Numbered from the stretch's first letter, positions 8,069-17,559 are shown. The stretch is 64,000 nucleotides of DNA from Flavobacteriales bacterium (GCA_020635695.1 JACJZH010000006.1:132239-196238), one strand, 5' to 3'. Notes: generated by a model from the letters alone, not told the origin. Numbers and translations are program-made.

Positions 8069-8488
8069 ATGCTCCAAGGCACCTTCCACCTCGCTTTCGC
8101 CACCGAGGACCTGAAGCGGTCCAAGGCCTTTTATGGCGGTACGCTCGGCTGCGCAGAAGGGCGCAGCGCCGACACCTGGGTCGACTTCGACTTCTTCGGG
8201 CATCAGCTCACCATCCAGCAGGTGGCCCGGGTGAAGCGCCCCGAACGCACCTGGAACCCGGACGGCATGGTGCCCAGCGAGCACTTCGGCATCGTGCTGG
8301 AATGGGAGGACTGGCACCGCATGCGCGACAAGCTGCAGAAAGTGGGGGTGCCCTTCCTGGTGGAGCCGCGCACCGTGATGCCCGGTCAGGTCGGCGAACA
8401 GGTGAGCCTGTTCATCGAAGATCCCGACGGTCGTGCCATCGAGTTCAAGGCCTTTGAAAAGAAGGAGGACCTGTTCCGGAGGTCCTGA
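8069..8488 (+). CDS. VOC family protein (glyoxalase/dioxygenase fold)
   Basis: A 139-residue single-domain vicinal-oxygen-chelate protein. It has the typical opening FHLAFATEDLKRSKAFYGGTLGC with a candidate metal histidine, a central HFGIVLEWEDWHRM and a closing IEDPDGRAIEFKAF whose glutamate is the usual metal ligand. It may be a lyase, dioxygenase or binding protein; the substrate cannot be read from sequence. About 80 bases without features separate it from the acidic-tail gene, and it converges on the minus-strand gene that follows. Confidence 0.85.
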   Translation: MLQGTFHLAFATEDLKRSKAFYGGTLGCAEGRSADTWVDFDFFGHQLTIQQVARVKRPERTWNPDGMVPSEHFGIVLEWEDWHRMRDKLQKVGVPFLVEPRTVMPGQVGEQVSLFIEDPDGRAIEFKAFEKKEDLFRRS

Positions 8489-8493
8489 CCGAA

Positions 8494-8892
8494 CTACGGA
8501 TAGGTGCGGCGCGCGATGATGCCCCCCTCCGGTCCGCGCTGCTCGGCCTCCACCAGGCGGCCGTCCTTGTAGCGCAAGCGACCCGTGGTCTGCTGACCGG
8601 GCTGGTTGAAGTGCCAGTCGCCCTGGCGCACGCCCTTCAGAAAACGTGCCCGGGCCAGCAACGTGCCGTCCTCGGCATACTGCTTCCAGGCGCCATCCCG
8701 CTTGCCATGGCGGAAGGCGCCCATCTCGTGCACCCGGCCACTTTCGAAGTAGGTCACGAAGCGCACCAGATCGCCCTCGGCATAGATGGTGTGCTTGAGC
8801 TTGCCGTTCGGCCAATGCTCCTGCTCAAGCATGTCCTGGGCTTGCACCAAGGTACCGGCGAACAGGGCGATGATGTAGAGGAGCTGGCGCAT
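8494..8892 (-). CDS. Secreted MORN/YwqK-like repeat protein
   Basis: A 132-residue protein with an N-terminal signal peptide (MRQLLYIIALFAGTLVQAQ) and short repeats of the MORN/YwqK type (WPNGKLKHTIYAEGDL, GAFRHGKRDGAWKQYAEDGTL, KGVRQGDWHFNQPG). Such repeats are abundant in Bacteroidota and probably mediate surface or lipid contacts; function is unknown. A perfect TACCTTTG element lies 32 bases upstream. It is transcribed divergently from the O-acyltransferase gene. Confidence 0.8.
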   Translation of the reverse strand: MRQLLYIIALFAGTLVQAQDMLEQEHWPNGKLKHTIYAEGDLVRFVTYFESGRVHEMGAFRHGKRDGAWKQYAEDGTLLARARFLKGVRQGDWHFNQPGQQTTGRLRYKDGRLVEAEQRGPEGGIIARRTYP

Positions 8893-8924
8893 GGATCGGC
8901 GTGTTTCTCACGCTTCGAACGAGC

Positions 8925-8932
8925 CAAAGGTA
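8925..8932 (-). promoter_or_regulatory. Predicted -7 element (TACCTTTG) for the MORN-repeat gene
   Basis: Exact match to TAnnTTTG on the minus strand, 32 bases before the ATG at 8892, in a locally AT-rich divergent intergenic region (8893-9036). Confidence 0.55.
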
Positions 8933-9002
8933 AGAAATGTTTCACGAACAGTTTACATTGAGTTAACATAGGACTTCCGGTCCGGGACAAGCAGCACCGC
9001 CC

Positions 9003-9010
9003 TACTTTCG
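9003..9010 (+). promoter_or_regulatory. Predicted -7 element (TACTTTCG) for the MBOAT operon
   Basis: TACTTTCG fits TAnnTTSG and lies 26 bases before the ATG at 9037. Confidence 0.5.
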
Positions 9011-9036
9011 CTGGCAACGCGCTTCCGGCCCCGGCG

Positions 9037-10467
9037 ATGGTCTTCAGTTCCCCGGTCTTCCTGTTCCTGTTCCTGCCGTTGACGCTGCTGGCCGTGCTGC
9101 TGGCGCGGAGCACCGGGGCCCGGAACACGGTGCTGCTGATCGCCAGCCTGCTGTTCTATGCGTGGGGCGAGGGGGTGTACCTCCTGCTCATGCTCGCCAC
9201 CATCCTGGTGAACCACCTGGCCGGGTTGGCGCTGGCCCGGTGGCCGGGACACCGGGGGCCGCTGGTGGCGGCCGTCGTGCTGGACCTGGGGGCTTTGGCC
9301 TGGTTCAAGTACGCCGGCTTCCTCGCTGATTCGTTCGGTCCGATTTTCGCCGCGCTGGGCATGCCCTTGCCACCGGTGGAAGCGGTGCACCTGCCGATCG
9401 GGGTCTCCTTCTTCATCTTCCAGGGGATCAGCTACGTGGTGGACGTGTACCGGGGCCAGGCGGAGGCCCAACGGAACCCGGGTGCGGTGGCCTTGTACAT
9501 CAGCCTGTTCCCCCAGCTCATCGCCGGCCCGATCGTGCGGTACCGGGATGTGGCCCGCCAGATCGCTGACCGTGTCATGGCCATACCGCTGTTCGCCAGT
9601 GGCGTCCGGCGTTTCGTGATCGGTCTGGCGAAGAAGGTGCTGATCGCGGACCAGGTGGCGCGCATCGCCGATCCCATCTTCGCCCTGCCCATGGACGTGG
9701 CACCACCGGCCGTGGCCTGGTTGGGCGTGGTGGCCTACGCCCTGCAGATCTACTTTGACTTCAGCGGCTACAGCGACATGGCCATCGGCCTGGGACGCAT
9801 GTTCGGGTTCCACTTCCTGGAGAACTTCGATCGGCCCTACATCGCCCGTTCGGTGCGCGAGTTCTGGCGACGTTGGCACATCAGCCTCGGCACCTGGTTC
9901 CGGGACTACCTGTACATACCGCTGGGCGGCAACCGGGGCAGCGGGGCACGCACCTACTTCAACCTGCTGATCGTCTTCTTCCTGACGGGCCTGTGGCACG
10001 GGGCCAGTTGGAACTTCGTGATCTGGGGCCTGCTGCATGGGGCGGCCATGGTGCTGGAGCGGATCGGCCTGGGCAGGATCCTTTCCCGACTCCCCTCCCC
10101 CATCACCCAGGTCTACACCCTGTTCATCGTGCTGATCGCCTGGGTGTTCTTCCGGATGCCGGACCTCACCAAGGCCTGGCATTTCGTCCTGACCATGCTG
10201 GGCGTGCTGCCCGGGGACTCCGACCTGTACTTCCCGGACCTGTACCTGAGCAATGCCACCCTGCTGGCGCTCTGCTTGGGGGTGCTGGGCGCGTTGAACG
10301 TGCATGAAATGATGGCCCGCTGGCTGCGGATCGCCCCCTCGGGAGGAACGCTGCGACCCGGGATCAGGGGCGCGTTCGAGACCGTGGGACTGGGGCTTCT
10401 GCTGATCCTGGTGGCCATGCAGGTGGCCAGCACCACCTACAGTCCCTTCATCTACTTCCGTTTCTGA
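9037..10467 (+). CDS. MBOAT family O-acyltransferase (AlgI/DltB-like)
   Basis: A 476-residue polytopic membrane protein of the MBOAT family. It has the AlgI-type core RPYIARSVREFWRRWHISLGTWFRDYLYIPLGGNR, with the characteristic histidines in GLWHGASWNFVIWGLLHG at about His321 and His334. AlgI-like proteins pass acetyl groups across the inner membrane for periplasmic acetylation of polysaccharide. The stop overlaps the start of the AlgJ-like gene, matching the usual AlgI-AlgJ pairing. The target is probably the surface glycan made by the neighbouring cluster. Confidence 0.92.
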   Translation: MVFSSPVFLFLFLPLTLLAVLLARSTGARNTVLLIASLLFYAWGEGVYLLLMLATILVNHLAGLALARWPGHRGPLVAAVVLDLGALAWFKYAGFLADSFGPIFAALGMPLPPVEAVHLPIGVSFFIFQGISYVVDVYRGQAEAQRNPGAVALYISLFPQLIAGPIVRYRDVARQIADRVMAIPLFASGVRRFVIGLAKKVLIADQVARIADPIFALPMDVAPPAVAWLGVVAYALQIYFDFSGYSDMAIGLGRMFGFHFLENFDRPYIARSVREFWRRWHISLGTWFRDYLYIPLGGNRGSGARTYFNLLIVFFLTGLWHGASWNFVIWGLLHGAAMVLERIGLGRILSRLPSPITQVYTLFIVLIAWVFFRMPDLTKAWHFVLTMLGVLPGDSDLYFPDLYLSNATLLALCLGVLGALNVHEMMARWLRIAPSGGTLRPGIRGAFETVGLGLLLILVAMQVASTTYSPFIYFRF

Positions 10468-12857
10468 TGGCCGGCAAGCACATCCGCATCTGGGCCGCCA
10501 TCCTGATCGGCATGGCCGCCTTCATCGGGTCCTGGCGCCTGCTCCGTGTCCCCGAACGACCGGCACAACTCATGGTGGAGCTGGAGGTGGTATCCCGGTT
10601 CACCGAGACCTGGGACCTGTTCTACGATGACCTGCACTTCACCTACGGCGCCGACCGCATGGTGCGCACGAACTCCTGGCCGGGCACGCAGGTCCAGCGG
10701 ATCGCGTTCCCGATCCCAGCGGGGACCGCACGGGTGCAGGGGATCCGGATCGATCCCGGACCGGTGGAAGGGACCCGCCTGTTGAAGGCCATCGTGCTCC
10801 GGGGGCCTTATTCGGAGCTCCGGTTGGGACCTGACAGCGTGGTCCGCTGGTTCTCTGCCGTGAACGACCTGTCACCCTTGCGGGTCGACACCGTCCAGGA
10901 GGCCGTCCCCTTGCGTGTGCGGGGGGCAGATCCCTACTTCGCTTCCAACCGCGATCTCGGCGCCCTGACCCAGGCATTGATCGACGAGCGCAGGCCGGTG
11001 CTGCCTCCGTTCCTGGGTGGGCTGGCCATCGGCATGCTCGCCGCATTGCTCGTCCGGCTGGTCCGTTGGCCCGTGTTCCGAATGCGGTCCCGGGCGGCAC
11101 GCACCTTCACCCGGTATCGAGCGAAGCGGCTTGCCTTGGCGTTGCTCCTGGGGGTCCTTTTCGGTCTGTTGGTCCAGGGCATCGTGGACAACATCAGCTT
11201 CACGGACCGCACGGTTCGGATCGAGTTCACCGTCACCGCTCCGAAATCGGACAATTTCCAGGTCTTCCACGCGAAGGGACCCGGGGGCTTCGGGGATGGC
11301 GGCTACGTGAACGCCCCCGTGGCCGCTTCCGACCGACCGCAGGTGCTCAGCTTCCGCATGCCGAAGGACACGGCGTTCAGCCACATCCGGTTCGATCCCG
11401 GGAATTCCCAGGACAGCCTGCTCGTGCATGCCATGGAGTTCCGGTGCGCCAGGCAGACCGTTCACTTCGGTCCCGGGGAACTGCTGGCCCTGTTCCAGCC
11501 CAATGAACAGGTGAGGGACCTGCGTCAGACCCCCGAGGGACTCGCCATGCGCTTCACCGGGGATGACCCCTTCCTGTTCTGTGACGAGGACCTGCGAAGC
11601 ACGCTGGCGAAGCTGCAGGAACGGGCGGGGAATGGCCCCATGCCGGCGTTGTTCGGACTGCTGGCCGCGGTGTTCATGTTCCTGACGGCCCTGCGGCTCG
11701 GCCCTGTCGTTCCGGATGCCCTGCAAGGGAACGGGGCGGAGTGGTCCCTGACCGTGCTCTTCGCAGCGCTGATGGCCGCCCCCCTGCTGTCCGAGTGGCT
11801 CCCGATCCTTCCGCATCTGCCGGACACCGAGAAACGCAAGCTGGCCGACCGACCGGAACTCCGGATGCATTCCCTGCAGGAATACCCCGCCCGGTACACC
11901 GCCTACTTCGCCGATCACTTCGGGTTCCGGAAACCGTTGTTCCGGTGGAACTCGTTCCTGTTCAGCAAGCTGTTGCACAGTTCTCCGGTCCCTGACAACA
12001 TGGTCTTCGGCAAGGACGGCTTCATGTTCCTGATGCGCGAGGGGGTCACCGACCAGTACCGGGGGCTTCCGGTCTTCTCGGAGGAGGAGCTCGAACGCAT
12101 CGGGGAGCGGCTGGAACGCCGGCGGCAACGGCTCGCCGAACAGGGGATCTCCTATTACCTGATGATCGCGCCGATGAAGGCCACCATGTACCGGGACAAG
12201 ATGCCGGAGCGGTTCCGCCAGGTGGCCGGTTGGTCCGGGATCGATCAACTGCGGGAGCACCTGGAAGCGCACACCCACGTACCGTTCATCGACCTCCGGG
12301 AACCGCTCCAGGAGGCACGCACCGTGCGGGACACCTACTACGCCACCGACATCCACTGGAACCCCTGGGGCGCCTTCGCCGGCTACCGGACCCTGATGAC
12401 ACGCATCGCCGGTGACCGTCCGGCCGTCGGAGTTCCGTGTGAGGCCCATGACTACGTGGTCCGTCCGGACACGAACGAGCACGGGGACCTGGCCATGGTG
12501 ATCGCCTTGAACGATGTGTACCCGCGCGTGACGCCCATGATGGAGCCGGTGCAGCCCCTGCGCGCCAGGCGCCTGGCCCCGGAGGACCTGCCCGGATCCG
12601 GGTTCTTCAAGGATGGACCGGTCTTCATGAGCGGGCCCGATCAGGAGGCGCCACGCCTGCTCATGTTCAGGGATTCATTCGCCGTGTACCTGATCCCGTT
12701 CCTGAGCGAGCACTTCAGCCGGAGCGTCTATGTGTGGACGCCGATCTACAACCAGGACATCGTGGACCATGAGAGGCCGGACATCGTGGTGCACGAACTG
12801 CTGGAGGTCTTCCTGCGCGACCTGGTGGAGGACCGGCTGCACGAGCCGGACGAGTGA
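10467..12857 (+). CDS. AlgJ/AlgX-like SGNH O-acetyltransferase with two duplicated extracytoplasmic modules
   Basis: A 796-residue membrane protein. The C-terminal ~300 residues are an AlgX/AlgJ-type SGNH domain with YATDIHWNPWG (Asp628, His630) and MFRDSF (Ser737) as likely catalytic triad. Ahead of it is an unusual layout: helix ~8-25, a beta-rich module, helix ~181-199, helix ~221-240, a second beta-rich module, helix ~393-412 and helix ~427-445. The two modules end in related sequences (ADPYFASNRDLGALTQAL and DDPFLFCDEDLRSTLAKL) followed by a helix, indicating internal duplication. It should transfer acetyl groups delivered by the preceding MBOAT protein. It is much longer than standard AlgJ (about 400 aa). 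Confidence 0.85.
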   Translation: MAGKHIRIWAAILIGMAAFIGSWRLLRVPERPAQLMVELEVVSRFTETWDLFYDDLHFTYGADRMVRTNSWPGTQVQRIAFPIPAGTARVQGIRIDPGPVEGTRLLKAIVLRGPYSELRLGPDSVVRWFSAVNDLSPLRVDTVQEAVPLRVRGADPYFASNRDLGALTQALIDERRPVLPPFLGGLAIGMLAALLVRLVRWPVFRMRSRAARTFTRYRAKRLALALLLGVLFGLLVQGIVDNISFTDRTVRIEFTVTAPKSDNFQVFHAKGPGGFGDGGYVNAPVAASDRPQVLSFRMPKDTAFSHIRFDPGNSQDSLLVHAMEFRCARQTVHFGPGELLALFQPNEQVRDLRQTPEGLAMRFTGDDPFLFCDEDLRSTLAKLQERAGNGPMPALFGLLAAVFMFLTALRLGPVVPDALQGNGAEWSLTVLFAALMAAPLLSEWLPILPHLPDTEKRKLADRPELRMHSLQEYPARYTAYFADHFGFRKPLFRWNSFLFSKLLHSSPVPDNMVFGKDGFMFLMREGVTDQYRGLPVFSEEELERIGERLERRRQRLAEQGISYYLMIAPMKATMYRDKMPERFRQVAGWSGIDQLREHLEAHTHVPFIDLREPLQEARTVRDTYYATDIHWNPWGAFAGYRTLMTRIAGDRPAVGVPCEAHDYVVRPDTNEHGDLAMVIALNDVYPRVTPMMEPVQPLRARRLAPEDLPGSGFFKDGPVFMSGPDQEAPRLLMFRDSFAVYLIPFLSEHFSRSVYVWTPIYNQDIVDHERPDIVVHELLEVFLRDLVEDRLHEPDE

Positions 12858-12861
12858 TCGG

Positions 12862-15800
12862 TCACAGCTCGAACCGGAAGTCGTGCGCTCCCCTGCTCAG
12901 GTTCGGGTTGTAGCACGGATCGTCCGCGATCACCTGCGACCAGCGCTCCTTGAACAGGCCCACCTCCCGGAGGTGACGCTCGTAGCTCTCCTTGGTCATG
13001 TGCGGATGCCCCCGGGTCAGTGACTCGTAGTGGTAGAGCTCCACGTGCGGGAGGTAGACGTTGTAGAACCCCTGCTCCTGCAGGCGGAGGCACAGGTCCA
13101 CGTCGTTGTACTCCACCGTGAAGTCCTCGTCCCACCCGCCGATGGCCTCCAGCTTGGCGCGTTCCACCATCATGCAGGCAGCCGTCACCGCGCTGTAGTT
13201 GTTGATGGTGTTCACGTAGTTGAAGTAGCCCGGACCATCGCGGTGCGTGCCCACGAAGGTGTGGCCGGCCACCCCACCGAGCCCGATCACCACGCCGGCA
13301 TGCTGCACCGTGTCGTTGTGGTAGAGCAGCTTCGCCCCCACCGCCCCGATCGAAGGCCGCTGGGACTGCTCGTGCATGGCCCGCATCCAATCGGCATGGG
13401 TGATCTCCGTGTCGTTGTTCAGGAACAGGAGGTGCGATCCCGTGGCCTTCTCCGCGCCGAAGTTCATGAGGGCGCTGAAGTTGAACGGAACGTCATGGGC
13501 GTACCAGCGGAACCGATCCGCATGCTCCTCGGCCATCTCCTCCAACAGCTTGAACAGGTCCTTCTCCCGGCTGCCGTTGCTCACCACGATCACCTCGAAG
13601 TCCGGATGATCGGTGAGCCTGAAGAGGGAGCGCAGGCAGGTGCCCAGCACATCGGCCTTGTCCTTGGTGGGGATGATGACACTGACACGGCCCTTCAACG
13701 GGGTCGAGAAGCGTATGCCGTAGCCGCGATAGCCCTCCAGGAAGGAGACCACGCCCGGTTCATCGCGTCGTTCCAAGGCCTCGGTAATGGCCTTGCGGGC
13801 GGCCTGGTAGGCATAGGGCTTCACATCCTCCCCCATGGCCGCGGAGGCCGCATGCACGCGCCAATGGTAGAGCACCCTGGGCACGCGTTCGATGCGTTCG
13901 GTGCGCTCGGTGATGCGCAGCATCAGGTCGTGGTCCTGGCTCCCTTCGAACCCCGTTCGGAATCCGCCCACTTCGCGGACCAGGTCCGTGCGCACCACCA
14001 CCAGGTGTCCGAAGTAGTTGCGGGAGAGCAGGTGGTCCGGACACCACTGCGGCTTGAAGTGCGGCTCGCTGTGGACACCCTGCTCATCGACCTTGTCCTC
14101 GTCGGTATAGAGCACGTCCACGTCAGGGCGCCTGTTGATCCGTTTCACGACGTGGTACAGCGCGTCCGGGGCCAGCAGGTCGTCGTGGTCCATGAGGGCG
14201 GTGAACTCGCCGCGGGCCAGTTCCATGGCGCTGTTGCTCGCCCTGGAGATGTGTCCGTTCTCCCGGCGGAACACCACGCGTATCCGGTCATCGGCCTTGC
14301 TCCAGCGCTCCAGACAGCGACGGACGGCGGGATCGGTGCTGCGATCGTCGGCGATGCAGAGCTCCCAGTCGGGATAGACCTGGTCCACCACCGAGCGGAT
14401 CGCCGCATCGAGCAGCTTCACCGGCGGGTCGAACACGGGCATCACCACGCTCACCAACGGACGATGGGCGAAGGCCTCCAGGTCCTCCCGGTAGCCGCGC
14501 AGATCGCCCGGGCGGGCGAAGTGTCGCGCCATCCACTGATGGTAAGGGTCGCCGGACAGGGTGTAGGGCAGCTGCTCAGGACCATCTCCCAGCACGATGC
14601 GCACAGGCCGCTCCTCGGTGATCAGGTAGAGCGCCTTGAACACCTTGGCGAAGAACTTGCGCAGGATGCGGCGACCCTTCCGGGACACCAGGAAGGCCAC
14701 CCGGCGCAGCCACTTGAAGCCTCGCTTGGAGGTGTCGCTGGATGTCCGCATCAAGGCCCTGAGCTTGTGGTACTGCCGCCTCATCCGCCAGAGGCGGCTG
14801 TTCTCCATGGCATGGATGCGCGCCTCGTACTGGCCGAGCAGGCCTTGAAGGGCCGCTGAATGTTCCCGCTGTACCGCAAGTGCCCCCATCGCCTTGTCCA
14901 ACTCACCCACGAGCCGATGGGCCTCCTCGCTCAGCTTGTCCTTCTCCTTCTCGAGCCCGGCCAACAAGGCCTCCAGGCGGGCACTCCGAGCCTCGCTTTC
15001 CCTGACCAGGCCCTCGAGCTCGACCGTTCGGACATCGGCCTTTGCGATCAGCGAACGCAACTGCTCCAGTTCCCCGGCATGGTCCGCGCGCAGCTGCAGC
15101 ACCTCCGCCCGCAGGTCGGTCAGTTCCTTCGCTGCCTTCTCGCGCGCTCGCACGGCCTCCTCTGCGCGCTGCAGGCTTTCATCCGCCACGGTCCGGGCCT
15201 GCTGCACCAAGCGCTTGTCATGCGCCTGGATGGCGTGCAGTTCAGCGATCACCGCTTGCGCGTGCAAGGCGTAGTGATGAGCGTGCTTCCCGGTGACGTA
15301 TCGGACCACGGCCGCACGTTGCAGCGGATCGTCCGTCCGGTCACCGTAGGAACCCGAGCGCACCCGGTAGTGGAAACCCACGCCGGGAAGGTGATGCATC
15401 CGGAAGCCCTCTCCGAGCATCCGGATCCAGAGCTCCCAATCCTCATAGCCGCCCCGCATGCTGGCATCGAACCCTCCGAGCTGTTCCAAGGCGTCCCTCC
15501 TGGCCAGCACACAGGCATCCACCCGGTTGCCGACCAATTGCATGGCCAGATCGACCTGGGGTTGTTCCACGAGGCCATTGCGCTCGCCGAACTCCAGCAG
15601 GTCCGAATAGACCACGGCGACGCCGGGTTCGGCATCCAGGACCTCGGCGGCACGCTGCAGGAAATCCGGCTCCACGCGGTTATCCGCATCCAGGAACAGC
15701 ACGTACGGCGTCCGTGCGGCACGCCAACCCGTGTTCCGTGCCGCGGGCAGGCCCAGGTTCTCCTGGTCGATGACCGTGAAGCCGCGTTCGCGCAGCGCCT

Positions 15801-16005
15801 CCAACACTTCCAAGGTGCCCGGATCGGTGGAACCGTCATTCACCAGCAACACCCCCTGTCCCTGACCGGGCTCCCCACCAAGACTGGCGATCGCTTCCTC
15901 CAGGAACCGCCCGTCATTGAAGCACGGGATCACCACGGTGACGGTCTCCGGCACCGGGGCCGACCGTGCCAGGAGGGAGGACCGCTCGCGTTCCTGGTCC
16001 TTCAT
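12862..16005 (-). CDS. Multidomain glycosyltransferase: three GT2 domains with an internal coiled coil
   Basis: A 1047-residue cytoplasmic protein. The first GT2 domain spans about residues 21-240 (VTVVIPCFNDGRF, FLDADNR). A long coiled coil covers about 250-400. A second GT2 domain runs about 515-740 (VSVVMPVFDPP, MDHDDLLAPDA), and a third about 775-1035 (VSVIIPTKDKAD, LLFLNNDTE). Multi-domain GT2 proteins with coiled-coil spacers act as polymerases or length regulators of O-antigen-type glycans. It is the last gene of a minus-strand operon with the ABC exporter, overlapping the ATPase stop. The coiled coil may act as a molecular ruler; this is inference. Confidence 0.9.
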   Translation of the reverse strand: MKDQERERSSLLARSAPVPETVTVVIPCFNDGRFLEEAIASLGGEPGQGQGVLLVNDGSTDPGTLEVLEALRERGFTVIDQENLGLPAARNTGWRAARTPYVLFLDADNRVEPDFLQRAAEVLDAEPGVAVVYSDLLEFGERNGLVEQPQVDLAMQLVGNRVDACVLARRDALEQLGGFDASMRGGYEDWELWIRMLGEGFRMHHLPGVGFHYRVRSGSYGDRTDDPLQRAAVVRYVTGKHAHHYALHAQAVIAELHAIQAHDKRLVQQARTVADESLQRAEEAVRAREKAAKELTDLRAEVLQLRADHAGELEQLRSLIAKADVRTVELEGLVRESEARSARLEALLAGLEKEKDKLSEEAHRLVGELDKAMGALAVQREHSAALQGLLGQYEARIHAMENSRLWRMRRQYHKLRALMRTSSDTSKRGFKWLRRVAFLVSRKGRRILRKFFAKVFKALYLITEERPVRIVLGDGPEQLPYTLSGDPYHQWMARHFARPGDLRGYREDLEAFAHRPLVSVVMPVFDPPVKLLDAAIRSVVDQVYPDWELCIADDRSTDPAVRRCLERWSKADDRIRVVFRRENGHISRASNSAMELARGEFTALMDHDDLLAPDALYHVVKRINRRPDVDVLYTDEDKVDEQGVHSEPHFKPQWCPDHLLSRNYFGHLVVVRTDLVREVGGFRTGFEGSQDHDLMLRITERTERIERVPRVLYHWRVHAASAAMGEDVKPYAYQAARKAITEALERRDEPGVVSFLEGYRGYGIRFSTPLKGRVSVIIPTKDKADVLGTCLRSLFRLTDHPDFEVIVVSNGSREKDLFKLLEEMAEEHADRFRWYAHDVPFNFSALMNFGAEKATGSHLLFLNNDTEITHADWMRAMHEQSQRPSIGAVGAKLLYHNDTVQHAGVVIGLGGVAGHTFVGTHRDGPGYFNYVNTINNYSAVTAACMMVERAKLEAIGGWDEDFTVEYNDVDLCLRLQEQGFYNVYLPHVELYHYESLTRGHPHMTKESYERHLREVGLFKERWSQVIADDPCYNPNLSRGAHDFRFEL

Positions 16006-16754
16006 TCCACAGGGATGCCGAGCAGTTCGTGGTAGTGCACGCCCACCTCGTGCGGATGACCCACCCGCACCACCTCTCCTGCTTCGATGCAGGCGGCCCG
16101 GTCACAGATCTTCTGCACCTCGCCGAGGTAGTGCGAGACGAAAACGATGGTGCAGCCCTTGGCCTTCAGCTCGTCGATGCGGGCGTAACACTTGCGCTGG
16201 AAGGCGGCGTCGCCCACGGCCAGCACCTCGTCGATCAGCAGCACGTCGGGATCGTTGGCGGTGGCTATCGCGAATCCCAGGCGGGCCATCATGCCCGTGG
16301 AATAGCGCTTCACGGGCATGTCCAGGTCCTCGGCGGAAAGACCGGTGAAGTCGCGGACCTGCTCCATCGTGCGCCGCACCTCGGTCCTGTCCTGGCCCAT
16401 GAGCACCCCGCACAGCCGGGCGTTCTCCCAGCCGTTCAGCTCAGGTTCCAGCCCCACGCCCAGGGCCAGCACCGGGGCCACCCGGCCGTTCACGCGCACC
16501 GTGCCGGCGGACGGCTCCATGATGCCCGCGAGCACCCGCAGCAAGGTGCTCTTCCCGGAACCGTTCCGGCCCAGGATGCCGAAGCACTCCCCCCGCTCCA
16601 CCTGGAGGTCCACGCCATGCAGCACCCGTTTCCGCTCCAGGAGCCGCTTGCTGCCGAAGGAGACCAGGTACTCCTTGATCGAACGAAAGCCGTGGCGCTG
16701 CACCAGGTAGTCCACCTGCAGCCCCTTCAGTTCGATCATGGGTCCGCCGCTCAT
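16002..16754 (-). CDS. Polysaccharide ABC transporter ATP-binding protein (Wzt/KpsT-like)
   Basis: A 250-residue ATPase with Walker A GRNGSGKST, signature region YSTGMMARLGFA and Walker B PDVLLIDEVLAVGD, typical of the polysaccharide/teichoic-acid exporter subfamily. It lacks the C-terminal carbohydrate-binding domain of long Wzt proteins, so substrate recognition probably resembles the KpsT/TagH type. The ATG at 16754 is two bases after the permease stop; the longer frame back to 16850 would overlap the permease and is rejected. It pairs with the upstream permease for glycan export. Confidence 0.9.
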   Translation of the reverse strand: MSGGPMIELKGLQVDYLVQRHGFRSIKEYLVSFGSKRLLERKRVLHGVDLQVERGECFGILGRNGSGKSTLLRVLAGIMEPSAGTVRVNGRVAPVLALGVGLEPELNGWENARLCGVLMGQDRTEVRRTMEQVRDFTGLSAEDLDMPVKRYSTGMMARLGFAIATANDPDVLLIDEVLAVGDAAFQRKCYARIDELKAKGCTIVFVSHYLGEVQKICDRAACIEAGEVVRVGHPHEVGVHYHELLGIPVE

Positions 16755-16756
16755 CC

Positions 16757-17554
16757 TCAGTAGTTCGCGATGTATCCCCTGCGCAACGCGCGATGGACGC
16801 TCCAGCCCAGGAACAGGGCCACCAGGGCGATCAGCGCCGTAAGCCCCCACTGCGCACCGGTGCCCATGGCGCCTTCGTACACCACGGAGCGGAACAAGGA
16901 GATGTAATGGTACAGCGGATTCAACCCCGCCACCCAGGCCAGGTCATCCGGGACCAGGTCGGGGGGATAGGCGATGGGCGTGATGTAGAAGAAGGCCGGC
17001 AGCAACGCGCCCCATAGCAGACCGATGTCGCGGAAGAACACGTTCAACGCCGCGAGCAGCAGACCCAGTCCGAAGAGGAACACACTGAACAGGAGCAGCG
17101 CCGGCAGGACCAGCAGGCTGTTCCAGGTGGGCTGCCAGCCGAAGACCAGCAGGATGCCGGCGAACGGCACGAAGGACAACAGCAGGTTGAACAGACCGGC
17201 CAATAGCTGTGCAAGGGGGAACACGATCGGTGGCACGGCCAGCGAACGCAGCACATGGGCGCTTTCCACCAAGGACCCCAGGATGTGGGCGCTGGAGGTG
17301 GCGAAGAAGGACCAGAAGATCAGTCCGGTGAGCGCGAACACGGCGTAGTTCTCCACCTGCGGGAAGGCCCGGCTGAAGATGAAGAGGAAGATGAGCAGGA
17401 ACAGCAGCGGGTTCAGCAGCGACCAGACGAAGCCGAGGATGGAGCTCTTGTAGCGCAGCCGCACGTTGCGCCAGGCCACCGCGAGCACCACCGGCGCATG
17501 GGCCCGACGCAGGCGCCCCGCCGGCGACCAGGTGTTGAGCACCCCCGCCTCCAT
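16757..17554 (-). CDS. Polysaccharide ABC transporter permease (Wzm-like, ABC-2 type)
   Basis: A 265-residue ABC-2-type permease with about six transmembrane helices and the conserved entrance VLAVAWRNVRLRYKSSILGFVWSLLNPL. Such permeases move undecaprenyl-linked O-antigen or capsule chains across the inner membrane. The ATG at 17554 is chosen over a GTG at 17581 because a TAACTTGC -7 element ends 5 bases upstream of it. First gene of the minus-strand exporter operon, divergent from the GT4 genes. Confidence 0.9.
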   Translation of the reverse strand: MEAGVLNTWSPAGRLRRAHAPVVLAVAWRNVRLRYKSSILGFVWSLLNPLLFLLIFLFIFSRAFPQVENYAVFALTGLIFWSFFATSSAHILGSLVESAHVLRSLAVPPIVFPLAQLLAGLFNLLLSFVPFAGILLVFGWQPTWNSLLVLPALLLFSVFLFGLGLLLAALNVFFRDIGLLWGALLPAFFYITPIAYPPDLVPDDLAWVAGLNPLYHYISLFRSVVYEGAMGTGAQWGLTALIALVALFLGWSVHRALRRGYIANY

Positions 17555-17559
17555 CGCCC

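Noticed and set aside
10872..12482. 536-residue minus-strand open frame inside the AlgJ-like gene
   Set aside because: Gln/Gly/Val/Arg-rich shadow of a well-supported gene; no recognisable domain.
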